A stretch of DNA of 64,000 nucleotides from Opitutus terrae PB90-1 (GTDB lineage Bacteria > Verrucomicrobiota > Verrucomicrobiia > Opitutales > Opitutaceae), in assembly GCF_000019965.1 (NCBI RefSeq), contig NC_010571.1, positions 1,116,001 to 1,180,000 on the forward strand, in the 5' to 3' direction. Below are positions 40,927 to 49,296 of this stretch, in pieces. Under the pieces are notes generated by a model. The model was not told where the DNA came from. It searched no databases and was given only the letters and a program-made list of their open reading frames with translations. Numbering within the stretch: position 1 is the first letter of the stretch; the number at the start of each line of letters is the position of its first letter. Position numbers and translations under genes: made by a program.

Positions 40927-42156
40927 CTACCGCCGGCCGCGATAGCGGTTGAAGCTGCCCTTGTGCCGGATCTGCCCCGGCAGACTGCCGGGCGGGCGCG
41001 GCGGTTGCACCTGCGGCGGGCGCGCCACGAACGGTCGATACGAGAATCCCGCCAGCCGCAGCTCCGGAATTTTCTGGCCGATGAAACGTTCGATGTCGCG
41101 GACGTCGTGCGCGTTTTCCGGCGTAACAAGCGTGAACGCATCGCCCACGGCCTGCGCCCGGCCGGTGCGGCCGATGCGGTGTACGTAATCCTCCGGCTTC
41201 TCAGGCACGTCGTAGTTAATCACGTGTGAGACGCCGGCGACATCGATGCCCCGCGCGGCGATGTCGGTCGCGACCATGATCTCGTATTTGCCTGACTTGA
41301 AGCCGGCGAGCGCCTCGATGCGCTGGTTTTGGGAACGGTTGGCGTGCAGCACCGCGACCGAGTGGTTCGCCGCCTTCAGCTTGCGCGCAATCTTGTCCGC
41401 GCCGTGCTTGGTCCGGGAAAAGACCAGTACGCTGTCGAAGTCGGTCCGTGCGAGCAGCGCTTCGAGCAGCTCGAATTTCTGATCGGCGGCCACGGGGTAA
41501 AGCGCGTGTTTCACGGATTCGTTTACCGAGCGGTTCACGCCGACCTCAACGCGCGTCGGATTGCGCAGCGCGAACGACGCGACCGCCTGGATCTCCGGCG
41601 GCACCGTGGCGGAGAAGAATAACGTCTGTCGCTGGCGCGGGCAGCGCTGGATGATGTCCTTCACGACTGGCAGGAAGCCCATGTCGAGCATCCGGTCGAC
41701 CTCGTCGAGCACCAGGATCTCGACCCCCTGCAGGTTGATCGTGCGATCGTGCAGGTAGTCCATCAACCGGCCGGGCGTCGCGACGATGACGTCGACGCCG
41801 CGTTTCAGCTCGGTGCGCTGCAGGCCGTAGCCGACGCCGCCGAACACGGCGACGGTCCGGAGATCGGTGAAGCGCGCGAAATCGCGGAAAGCCGTCTCCA
41901 CCTGGGCCGCGAGCTCGCGCGTGGGTTCGAGCACGAGCACCCGCGGCGCGCGCGCGGCGTGCGCGCCGAGCCGCGTGAGAATCGGCAGCGCGAACGCGGC
42001 CGTCTTGCCCGTGCCGGTCTGGGCCGAGCCGATGAGATCGCCACCGCCGAGCACGACGGGAATGGCGCGAAGTTGGATGGGCGTCGGGTCGGTGTAACCG
42101 GCCGCGACCACGCCCCGAAGAACCGGAGCGGAAAGTTGCAGAGCTTTGAAAGGCAT
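40927..42156 (-). CDS. DEAD-box type RNA helicase with DEVD motif
   Basis: 409 residues. Q motif (YTDPTPIQ, 21-28), Walker A AQTGTGKT (45-52), motif II LVLDEVDRMLDMGF with DEVD in place of DEAD, SAT (FFSATVPPEI), LVFSRTKHGADKI-type motif IV, ATDIAARGID and HRIGRTGRA. A short basic tail ending in RYRGRR may bind RNA. Closest in style to RhlE, which acts in ribosome assembly and RNA turnover. It is followed by the uracil-DNA glycosylase gene. Transcribed next to an RRM protein gene, but a terminator separates them. Confidence 0.93.
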   Translation of the reverse strand: MPFKALQLSAPVLRGVVAAGYTDPTPIQLRAIPVVLGGGDLIGSAQTGTGKTAAFALPILTRLGAHAARAPRVLVLEPTRELAAQVETAFRDFARFTDLRTVAVFGGVGYGLQRTELKRGVDVIVATPGRLMDYLHDRTINLQGVEILVLDEVDRMLDMGFLPVVKDIIQRCPRQRQTLFFSATVPPEIQAVASFALRNPTRVEVGVNRSVNESVKHALYPVAADQKFELLEALLARTDFDSVLVFSRTKHGADKIARKLKAANHSVAVLHANRSQNQRIEALAGFKSGKYEIMVATDIAARGIDVAGVSHVINYDVPEKPEDYVHRIGRTGRAQAVGDAFTLVTPENAHDVRDIERFIGQKIPELRLAGFSYRPFVARPPQVQPPRPPGSLPGQIRHKGSFNRYRGRR

Positions 42157-42253
42157 ACGAGCGAGCGGGTCGAAGGAAACGAACCCGCGGTTCGGCGCGG
42201 CTTCACGACCCGGAATGCGCGCGGCTGGATCCGGGCAGGGGGCTGCGCCGGTG

Positions 42254-42288
42254 AAAAAAAGGACGGAGCCCCGGAGGAGCTCCGTCCT
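42254..42288 (-). terminator. Rho-independent terminator of the RRM gene
   Basis: Minus-strand AGGACGGAGC (42288-42279), a loop of about nine bases, GCTCCGTCCT (42269-42260) and a run of seven T. It lies about 28 bp after the stop of the RRM protein gene and before the helicase start. Confidence 0.88.
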
Positions 42289-42316
42289 GGAAAATCAATT
42301 CGTTAGATTGATCTGA

Positions 42317-42670
42317 TTAGTAACGGCGCTCGCCGCGATCGCGGCCACCGCCGAAACCGCCACGGCCGCCACCGCCGAAGCCACGGCCGCCACCGCCGAA
42401 GCCGCCGCTGGGGCGCTCTTCCTTCGGACGGGCTTCATTGACGGTCAGCTGACGGCCACCGAGATCGGTGCCATTCAGCTTTTCCGCCGCGGCCTTCGCC
42501 TCTTCGGCCGTGCCCATGGTGACGAACGCAAAACCGCGCGGGCGGCCGGTCATCTTGTCCATGGCAACGTAGACATCGGTCACGGAACCAAACTGGCCGA
42601 AAGCGGAGCGGAGCTCTTCCTCGGTGGTCTTGAAGGACAGATTGCCGACGTATAGTTTCGAATTACTCAT
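42317..42670 (-). CDS. RNA-binding protein, RRM with Gly-rich tail
   Basis: 117 residues. A single RRM (about 3-82) with both RNP motifs: RNP2 KLYVGNLSF and RNP1 RGFAFVTM. The tail (about 87-117) is almost only Gly, Arg and Phe (RGG-like), ending RDRGERRY. Such RRM-Gly proteins (Rbp) in Cyanobacteria, Chlamydiae and Verrucomicrobia respond to cold and bind mRNA. Long 5' gap (245 bp to the next gene) fits a structured cold-regulated leader, but I cannot recognise one. Own terminator downstream. Confidence 0.93.
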   Translation of the reverse strand: MSNSKLYVGNLSFKTTEEELRSAFGQFGSVTDVYVAMDKMTGRPRGFAFVTMGTAEEAKAAAEKLNGTDLGGRQLTVNEARPKEERPSGGFGGGGRGFGGGGRGGFGGGRDRGERRY

Positions 42671-42915
42671 TGATGATTTCTCGTAGATTCATCGTCGCTG
42701 CCAGAGTCCGTTCCCACCGTGGGTTTCGAAATCATCACTTAAGCAATCGCTCAGCCTACGACTCACCAGATACTGTCATCTAACGCTTTCTCTAACGATG
42801 TCCGGGAAGGAGTCATGGTAACCGGGTGAAAGCAAGGCAATTCGCGATGGGGTGGCGACGATCAGGCTTGCATTTTTTCGGAAATCGGCTGGCGGCGCTC
42901 AGGAGCCCCTGCGGA

Positions 42916-45696
42916 TCAGGGCGGAAGATTGGGCGGGCTGCGCAGCACCTCGTGAACGGTGGTCAGCAACACCTCCGGCCGGAAGGGTTTGAGGAGGAAG
43001 GCATCGGTGAACTGGTTGATCGGCGGTTTCGCTTCGGGATCGGGCGCGTGTCCGCTGACGGCAACGATGCGCACGTCCGGGTTGAGCCGCTCGACCACGC
43101 TGGCCAGCGCGGCGCCGTCGAGGTTCGGCATCGCCAGATCGGTGATCACGACGCGGATCTCCTTGCTGCGTGGGGCGAACAACGCGATCGCTTCCGCGCC
43201 ATCGGCGGCGGTGAGCACGCGGTAACCGTGGCGCGCGAGCATAGCCGCGGCGGTATTGCGAATGCCGGGCTCGTCGTCGGCCACCAGCACGAGTTCGCCC
43301 ACGCCGCGCGGCGCAAAGGGGACGGAGAGACTTTCCCCCGGCTGACTCGTGGCGGCCTCGGCGGCCTGCAGGTAGATCCGGAACACCGTGCCGCGACCGA
43401 GCACCGTCTGCACCGTGCAGAAGCCCCCGTGGCTCTCGACGATGCCGCGCACGGTCGAGAGGCCGAGTCCAGTGCCCTTACCGGTGCCCTTCGTGGTGAA
43501 AAATGGCTCCCAGATCCGTGCGAAAATTTCCGGCGCGATTCCGGTGCCGGTGTCCTGAACGTGCATCACCAGGAAGGCGCCCGGGCTCGCACCCTCGATG
43601 TTAGCGGCGGCGATCTCATCGAGCACGCAGTTCTCGCCGCGGAGCGTGAGCGTGCCGCCGGCGGGCATCGCGTCGCGCGCATTGACGCAAAGATTGAGCA
43701 GCACCTGGTGGAGTTGCGTGGCGTTCGCCTTCACCGGCCAGAGGTCTGAAGGCACCAAGCTGTCGAGCTTGATCGATTTCGGAAACGTCTCCTCGACGAA
43801 GGTCGCGATGTCGCGCAGCAGGTGTTTTGGTTGGATCACCCGCAGTTCGCCATCGGCGCCGTGCGCGAACCCGAGGATCTGCCGCACCAGCGCAGCGCCG
43901 CGCTCCGCGCTTTTTTCCAGCGTGGCGATCATGCGGATGTCGCCCGGATCCGTCGCGTGATCGCGCAGCATGGGCGCGGCAAGCAGGATCGGCGCGAGCA
44001 CGTTGTTGAGATCGTGCGCGATGCCGGCCGCGAGCATGCCGATGCTCTCGAGCCGCTGCACACGGAAGAACTGCTCCTCGATCCGGCGCTGCGCGGTCAC
44101 ATCCGTCGCGATGGACAGCCGTCCTTGCGGCCGGCCGGCGTCGTCGCGGATCGGCGTGAGGCGCGTTTCCATCACGTGCACCACGCCTTGGCGATCGGCC
44201 AGCCGTACTTCGCCGCGCCACTCGCGGTTCTCGGCGGCAGCCTGGTTGGCTGCGTCTTCCTCCGCCACCGTGCGCGAAGGAAATAGCTCGTGTTCGAGTC
44301 GGTCGAGCGCCTCGGCGGCGGACCAGCCGAAGGTGCGTTCGGCGCCTTGATTCCAGAACGTCACGCGGCCGTTCGGATCGGTGACGATGATCGCATCGCC
44401 GGCCTTGTTGAGGATATCGGCCTGTGCGCGCAACTGGCGCTCCGTCTCGTAGCGGCTGAGGCAGATCGCCGCGACATGCACGCCGACATCCACCAGTTGC
44501 CGGTGTCGCGCTGTCGGCGCACCGGGACGCGTGAGATACACGGCAAACGTGCCAAGCAGCCGGTGCGCGACGTCGAAGATCGGCGACGACCAGCACGCGC
44601 GCAGTCCGGCGGCGAGCGCGGCTGCGCGATAATCCTCCCACAGCGGATCGGTCGCGATGTCCTCCACCACCACCGTGGAGCGACGAAATGCGGCCGCGCC
44701 ACACGAACCCGCCGCCGGACCGATGGGAATGTCCTGCAGCGCTGCGGCCACTGCCGCCGGCAGCCGCGGCGCGACGAGATGCCGCAGCCGCTGCCCATCC
44801 TCGGTGACGAGCAGAATCGAGCAGATCATCTCCTCGCACTGGCGCTCGATGAATTGCAGCAGCGTGGTGAGCGTGTCGTCGAGCGGCTCGCCGCCCGCGA
44901 CCATTTCCAGGACTTGGTTCTGGCCGTTGACGAGCGCTTCGTTGCGCCGTCGCGCGGTCAAGTCGCGCATCACGATCGAAAAATGCCCGTCGCCGCCGCT
45001 GGCGTCGAGATGGGCAATAATGACCTGCGCCACCGGCAGGGCCTGTCCGTCTTTCGCGATCAGCACGCTCTCGCCGGACCAAAGCCCCTCCCGACGGGCG
45101 AGCGGGAAGTTTTCATTGAGCAGCCGGCTGAGCACTTCCGGCGGATGCAGCCGCGCGACCGTGAGATCACCGGGCAGCGGGCCGTCGTCAAAACCCAGCA
45201 GATGCCGTGCGGCGCGGTTTAGGTAGAACACGCGGCCGTCGAGGGTCGTCAATCCGACGAAATCGGGCGTGTTCTCCAGCGTGGCCGCGAGGTGTTCGCG
45301 CTCGAGCTCGATGCGCCGGGTGTGCCGCCGTTCGTCTCGCGCGCGCAACGCGCGTTGGATCGCGGGCACAAGTCGTTTCGCGCGGTCCTTCAGCACGTAA
45401 TCCTGCGCCCCTGCGCGCAGCGCTTCGATCGCGCGGTCCTCGCCGATGTTGCCGGACAGGAAAATGAACGGCACCTCCGGGGCACGCTCCTGTGCCAGCT
45501 GCAGCGCGGCCGCGCCGTCGAACTCTGGCAGGGAAAAATCGGACAGCACGACATCGAAACCGCCAGCCTGCAGCGCGGCCGCGTAGTCGGAGCGGTTGGT
45601 GACATGGACGATCTCGCAATCGGGCCACGGCTGCCGCAACAGCTGCTCGACCAGGGCGGCGTCGTGAACGTCGTCTTCAAGATGCAGGATCTTCAT
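42916..45696 (-). CDS. Hybrid histidine kinase, REC-PAS-GAF-PAS-HK-REC
   Basis: 926 residues, soluble. N-terminal receiver (MKILHLEDDVHDAALV, Asp near 52 in VVLSDFSLPEFDG, LKDRAKRLV), PAS (about 135-255), a GAF domain (about 275-425, SILLVTEDGQRLRHLVAP), a second PAS (about 430-550), HisKA with His in AAGIAHDLNNVLAPI, HATPase (LNLCVNARDAMPAGG, GKGTGLGLSTV) and a C-terminal receiver (VVITDLAMPNLDG). Start ATG 45696. Same plan as 31927-34209 plus GAF; receiver, kinase and second receiver align well, so these are recent paralogues. GAF suggests sensing of a small cytoplasmic ligand or redox state. No partner gene is adjacent. Confidence 0.93.
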   Translation of the reverse strand: MKILHLEDDVHDAALVEQLLRQPWPDCEIVHVTNRSDYAAALQAGGFDVVLSDFSLPEFDGAAALQLAQERAPEVPFIFLSGNIGEDRAIEALRAGAQDYVLKDRAKRLVPAIQRALRARDERRHTRRIELEREHLAATLENTPDFVGLTTLDGRVFYLNRAARHLLGFDDGPLPGDLTVARLHPPEVLSRLLNENFPLARREGLWSGESVLIAKDGQALPVAQVIIAHLDASGGDGHFSIVMRDLTARRRNEALVNGQNQVLEMVAGGEPLDDTLTTLLQFIERQCEEMICSILLVTEDGQRLRHLVAPRLPAAVAAALQDIPIGPAAGSCGAAAFRRSTVVVEDIATDPLWEDYRAAALAAGLRACWSSPIFDVAHRLLGTFAVYLTRPGAPTARHRQLVDVGVHVAAICLSRYETERQLRAQADILNKAGDAIIVTDPNGRVTFWNQGAERTFGWSAAEALDRLEHELFPSRTVAEEDAANQAAAENREWRGEVRLADRQGVVHVMETRLTPIRDDAGRPQGRLSIATDVTAQRRIEEQFFRVQRLESIGMLAAGIAHDLNNVLAPILLAAPMLRDHATDPGDIRMIATLEKSAERGAALVRQILGFAHGADGELRVIQPKHLLRDIATFVEETFPKSIKLDSLVPSDLWPVKANATQLHQVLLNLCVNARDAMPAGGTLTLRGENCVLDEIAAANIEGASPGAFLVMHVQDTGTGIAPEIFARIWEPFFTTKGTGKGTGLGLSTVRGIVESHGGFCTVQTVLGRGTVFRIYLQAAEAATSQPGESLSVPFAPRGVGELVLVADDEPGIRNTAAAMLARHGYRVLTAADGAEAIALFAPRSKEIRVVITDLAMPNLDGAALASVVERLNPDVRIVAVSGHAPDPEAKPPINQFTDAFLLKPFRPEVLLTTVHEVLRSPPNLPP

Positions 45697-45935
45697 GAAA
45701 GGAAAGGTGGGAGGCTGCGGTACACCGGGCGGATGGCCGCCGGCAGAGTCACGCAATCGACGGTTCTCACCGCATCAGCATGGATGTCCGTTCCACACGC
45801 GGCGAGCAAATCGGATTCATCTCCGCGCGGTCGGCCCTGGGCGGGAAGGCGGAGCGCGGCGCCGCCCTTCCGGCATCACTCCCATTCGAGCCCGCCGGGG
45901 AGGGGGGCTTCACCTCGATTGGGCTGATGTACGCG

Positions 45936-47723
45936 TCAGGACCCCGTGGAGGAAGTGGCGTTCACCGGCAGGGAAAAGAAGAAGGTAGCGCCAGCGCCCG
46001 GGGTGCTTTCGGCCCACACGCGGCCGCCGTGACGCATGATGATGCGTCGCACATTGGCGAGGCCGATGCCGGTGCCCTCGAACTCGGACTCGGCATGCAA
46101 CCGCTGAAAGACGCCGAACAGCTTGGCGGCATAGCGCATGTCGAAGCCGACGCCGTTGTCGCGGACGAAGAACACCTGGCTGGCGGAATTCTCCGGGTCG
46201 GATCGCCAGCCGACCTCGATCCGCGGCGGTTCGGCGCGCGCCGAATATTTCACCGCGTTGCCCAGCAGGTTGAACCAGACCTGCCGCAACATGGCCGGAT
46301 CCGCCCGCACGGCCGGGAGCGGCTCGAGCTGCCATTCGATGCGCTGATCGCGATCCAGCTCGTTGTCGCGAATCACATCCGTGATCAGCTGGTTCTGATC
46401 AACCGTCATGGTTTCGAGCTGGGCCCGGCCCATGCGGGAAAAAGTCAGCAGGTCGTCGATCAGCCGGCCCATACGCCGCGCCGCGTCAGAGATGATCGTG
46501 ATGAAGCGCTGGCCCTTCTCATCGAGGGTGCCGGCGGCGTGCTTGGCCAGCAGACTGGCGAACCCGTCGATGTGGCGCAGCGGCGCGCGCAGGTCGTGGG
46601 AAACGGAATAGGAAAACGCCTCGAGTTCGTTGTTCACCAGCTCGAGCCGGGCGTTCTGCAGCTGCAGATCGAGGTTCAGACGGCGGATCTGTTCATCGAT
46701 TCGCTTGCGCTCCGTCACGTCGCGAATGACGGCGAGCGCCTGCATCCCCTGCTCGGTTTCGAGCGGACTGAGCATGATGTCGACCGGGAATTCCGAGCCA
46801 TCGCGCCGCCGGCCAAACAGCTCCAAGCCGACGCCCATGGGGCGGGTGCGCGGCGCGACGAAATAGGCCGCGAGGTGGGCGGAATGCCGCGAGGCAAACC
46901 GCGGCGGCAGCAGTTCGTCGATGCGCCGGCCGGACAACTCGCCGCGCTCCCAGCCGAAGAGCGCCTCGATCTGGCGGTTGGCGCGTACGATGCGACCCTG
47001 TTGGTCGACTTGAACCGTGGCGTCCGGCGCGTTGTCGAAAAGCCGCTTGAACATCTGCTGGCTCTGCCGCAGCGCCTGTTCGGAGCGCACGCGTTCGCCA
47101 AAATCCCGCCGCACCAGCCAGACCGAAGCCAGCACGAACAGCAGCGCCACGACCGTCGCGGCCACTGAGGCCGTGACGGTTCCGTGAGCGGTGCGCTGGG
47201 CGGCGCGCATGCGTTCCGCCAGCAGCCGCTGCTCCTCAAAACGAATGGCGCGAATGATCTCCCGCGCCCGATCCACGTCTGCCTGGGTGCGCAGGAGCAC
47301 CGGTGCTTCACCTCCGATCACGGTGGCGGTGGCGCGGCGTTGCTGCAGTTGCTCCTCCATCGCCTGCACGACGCGTTCCGTAACGGGGGCCAGTGCGCGC
47401 AACCGCTCCTGTTGGATCGGGTTGTCGGCGGTGAGCTTGCGCAGCTGCTCCATCGCTGCGGCCAGTTCGACCCGGCTTTGGTTCAAGGGGGCGAGGACAT
47501 CCTCGCTGCCGCTCAGGACGAAACCGCGGCCGGCGCTTTGCACGATCAGCAGATTCGCGAGTACCTGTTCGACCTCCCGCAACACCGCATGGGTATGGTC
47601 CACCCACCGGAAGGTGTCATCGAAGCGAAATGCGTTCCGCAGCGCCGCGCCGGTGATCAGCGCCAACAGGAGGGCCGCCACGGCAAAGCCGGCGGCAATT
47701 TTCCTTTGTATCGAAACCTTCAC
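45936..47723 (-). CDS. Membrane sensor histidine kinase, CHASE3-PAS-HK
   Basis: About 595 residues if GTG 47723 is the start. First helix (IAAGFAVAALLLALITGAAL), a CHASE3 periplasmic domain (about 30-170, GRGFVLSGSEDVLAPLN), a second helix (VAATVVALLFVLASVWLV), PAS (about 235-350), HisKA with His in FSYSVSHDLRAPLRHIDG and HATPase (FNLLGNAVKYSA, VRDNGVGFD, FEGTGIGLANVRRI). The kinase core is of the bacteriophytochrome-like kind. Start is uncertain: ATG 47906 overlaps the moaE stop by one base and adds a 61-residue basic leader. Placed after moeA-moaC-moaD-moaE on the same strand. Confidence 0.85.
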   Translation of the reverse strand: MKVSIQRKIAAGFAVAALLLALITGAALRNAFRFDDTFRWVDHTHAVLREVEQVLANLLIVQSAGRGFVLSGSEDVLAPLNQSRVELAAAMEQLRKLTADNPIQQERLRALAPVTERVVQAMEEQLQQRRATATVIGGEAPVLLRTQADVDRAREIIRAIRFEEQRLLAERMRAAQRTAHGTVTASVAATVVALLFVLASVWLVRRDFGERVRSEQALRQSQQMFKRLFDNAPDATVQVDQQGRIVRANRQIEALFGWERGELSGRRIDELLPPRFASRHSAHLAAYFVAPRTRPMGVGLELFGRRRDGSEFPVDIMLSPLETEQGMQALAVIRDVTERKRIDEQIRRLNLDLQLQNARLELVNNELEAFSYSVSHDLRAPLRHIDGFASLLAKHAAGTLDEKGQRFITIISDAARRMGRLIDDLLTFSRMGRAQLETMTVDQNQLITDVIRDNELDRDQRIEWQLEPLPAVRADPAMLRQVWFNLLGNAVKYSARAEPPRIEVGWRSDPENSASQVFFVRDNGVGFDMRYAAKLFGVFQRLHAESEFEGTGIGLANVRRIIMRHGGRVWAESTPGAGATFFFSLPVNATSSTGS

Positions 47724-47905
47724 ATGCACCGCGGGACGCAGCTCGGGACCAGCCGGACGCGCGAGCGCCAAACGAATAACGACCGGAGCATTCGGCAACT
47801 CGCCCTCGCGGCTTTCATGACAACTCGCTCGCGCCTCAGGGTTTCCCTGTCCGACCGTTCCGGGCTCCCGCAACGACGAGCGCGCGCGCGGGCGCTGCGT
47901 ATCCA

Positions 47906-48355
47906 TCAACTCCCGGCCCGAGGAGCACCTGCGTGGCCACCACGGACGGCGCAGTTGATCCAAGCAGTGGCCCCGCCGGCGTAGTGCTCTTTCTTCCAAA
48001 TCGGCAAGCGGGCCTTGGCCTCGTCGATGATGTAGCGACACGCCTCGAACGCCGCCCCGCGATGCGCGGCGACGACGCCGACCCACATGGCGAGCTCGCC
48101 GATCTGCAGCAAACCCACCCGATGAATGCCCGCGACGCCCAGTACTGAAAAACGGGCGCGCGCCTCCGCGAGAATTTTCGCGCCCTCGCGTTCGGCGAGC
48201 TCGGCGTACGCCTCATATTCCAGCTGGCACACCGCTCGGCCGTCGTTGTGCTCGCGCACCCAGCCTTCGAACGTGACGCAGGCGCCGGCCTGCGCGTCGC
48301 TGAGTTGCCGGGCCGCGGCGAGGGGCTCGATCGCTGTGCGGGAAATATGAAACAT
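47906..48355 (-). CDS. moaE: Molybdopterin synthase catalytic subunit
   Basis: 149 residues. HISRTAIEPLAAARQL opening, GACVTFEGWVREHNDGR, LEYEAYAELAEREGAKI and the catalytic Lys region PIWKKEHYAGG are all typical. With MoaD it inserts the dithiolene sulfurs into cyclic pyranopterin monophosphate. It begins 3 bp after the moaD stop. The C-terminal 20 residues (INCAVRGGHAGAPRAGS) are longer than usual. TGATG joins its stop to a possible start of the histidine kinase. Confidence 0.93.
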   Translation of the reverse strand: MFHISRTAIEPLAAARQLSDAQAGACVTFEGWVREHNDGRAVCQLEYEAYAELAEREGAKILAEARARFSVLGVAGIHRVGLLQIGELAMWVGVVAAHRGAAFEACRYIIDEAKARLPIWKKEHYAGGATAWINCAVRGGHAGAPRAGS

Positions 48356-48358
48356 GTC

Positions 48359-48601
48359 TCAGCCTCCCGCCACGGGCGGGATGAACACCACCGCCTGCCC
48401 GTCGCGCAAGGGCGCGCCGGATGAAACGAATTCGCCGTCGATGGCCGCACGCACGCGGTCCGGCGGCAGCGTGAAGCCGTGCCGCGCCCGCAGCTCGGCG
48501 TAGAGCGCATCAGGCGTGGCCGCTTCCGTGGTGAGGCGTTCCTCGGAGAGCCCGCGCTGCTCGCGCAGCAGGGCGAAATAGCGAATCGAAACGGTCGGCA
48601 T
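48359..48601 (-). CDS. moaD: Molybdopterin synthase sulfur-carrier subunit
   Basis: 80 residues, ubiquitin-like fold. Begins MPTVSIRYFALLREQRGLSEE and ends VVFIPPVAGG, the obligatory C-terminal Gly-Gly that is adenylated and thiolated by a MoeB-type enzyme. Start ATG 48601; upstream in-frame codons to 48757 overlap moaC in another frame and are discarded. Directly before moaE (3 bp). No moeB gene is in the window. Confidence 0.93.
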   Translation of the reverse strand: MPTVSIRYFALLREQRGLSEERLTTEAATPDALYAELRARHGFTLPPDRVRAAIDGEFVSSGAPLRDGQAVVFIPPVAGG

Positions 48602-48698
48602 GCGAAACGTAGGCCCAGACCAATGATCAGCGATGCACGTGGCGCAACGCGAAGCGGAACAAATCCGCGCACGGCGACGGCGCGGTCGGGCTGGCGAC

Positions 48699-49175
48699 TT
48701 ATTCCTCCACCTTGTAGTCGCGCTTGCCGCCGGTTTTTTCCAGCAGCCGAATCTCACGGATGACGATGCCCGGCGAGACGGCCTTGCCCATGTCGTAGAG
48801 CGTCAGCGCCGCGATCGTCGCGCCGGTCAGCGCCTCCATTTCGACGCCGGTCTTCGCGTGGGTCTGCACGCGGCAGTGGATGGCCACGTCGCGACGGCTT
48901 GGATCGCTGCGGATCTCGATCTGGCAATCTTCGAGCGGCAATGGATGGCACAGTGGGATCAGGTCGCCAGTGTGCTTGGCGCCCATCACTCCGGCGAGGA
49001 CCGCGGCGTGAAACACCGGCCCCTTCTTGGTGTTGATCTCGCCGTCCTTCAGGAGCGCCGCGAGTTCCGGCGGCAGCGACACGACCGCCACGGCATGGGC
49101 GGTGCGCGCGGTGACGGGCTTTTCACCGACATTCACCATGGTCGGCTTACCCTGGGCATCGACGTGGGAGAGCAT
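48699..49175 (-). CDS. moaC: Cyclic pyranopterin monophosphate synthase accessory protein
   Basis: 158 residues, family length. MLSHVDAQGKPTMVNVGEKPVTARTA, KGPVFHAAVLAGVMGAKHTGDLIPLCHPLP and the catalytic EMEALTGATIAALTLYDMGK are all present. MoaC converts the product of MoaA to cyclic pyranopterin monophosphate. Start ATG 49175, since family members begin with ML(S/T)HVD. Gaps of 97 bp to moaD and 121 bp from moeA suggest internal promoters are possible. Confidence 0.95.
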   Translation of the reverse strand: MLSHVDAQGKPTMVNVGEKPVTARTAHAVAVVSLPPELAALLKDGEINTKKGPVFHAAVLAGVMGAKHTGDLIPLCHPLPLEDCQIEIRSDPSRRDVAIHCRVQTHAKTGVEMEALTGATIAALTLYDMGKAVSPGIVIREIRLLEKTGGKRDYKVEE

Positions 49176-49296
49176 GCCCGGAAGTATGCAGTTCACCCGC
49201 GCGCCTGCAACGCTGGCGAGGCGCGCCGCGCCGTGACGACAGCGCCGATCCCGAGCAGCGGCCTGGTTTCTGAAGGAATGGTCACGCTCCGCGCGG

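Noticed and set aside
45697-45935. tRNA or small RNA between two kinase genes
   Set aside because: ATTCGAGCC near 45885 looks like part of a T-loop, but no acceptor, D or anticodon stems can be folded around it. No tRNA was found anywhere in the window.
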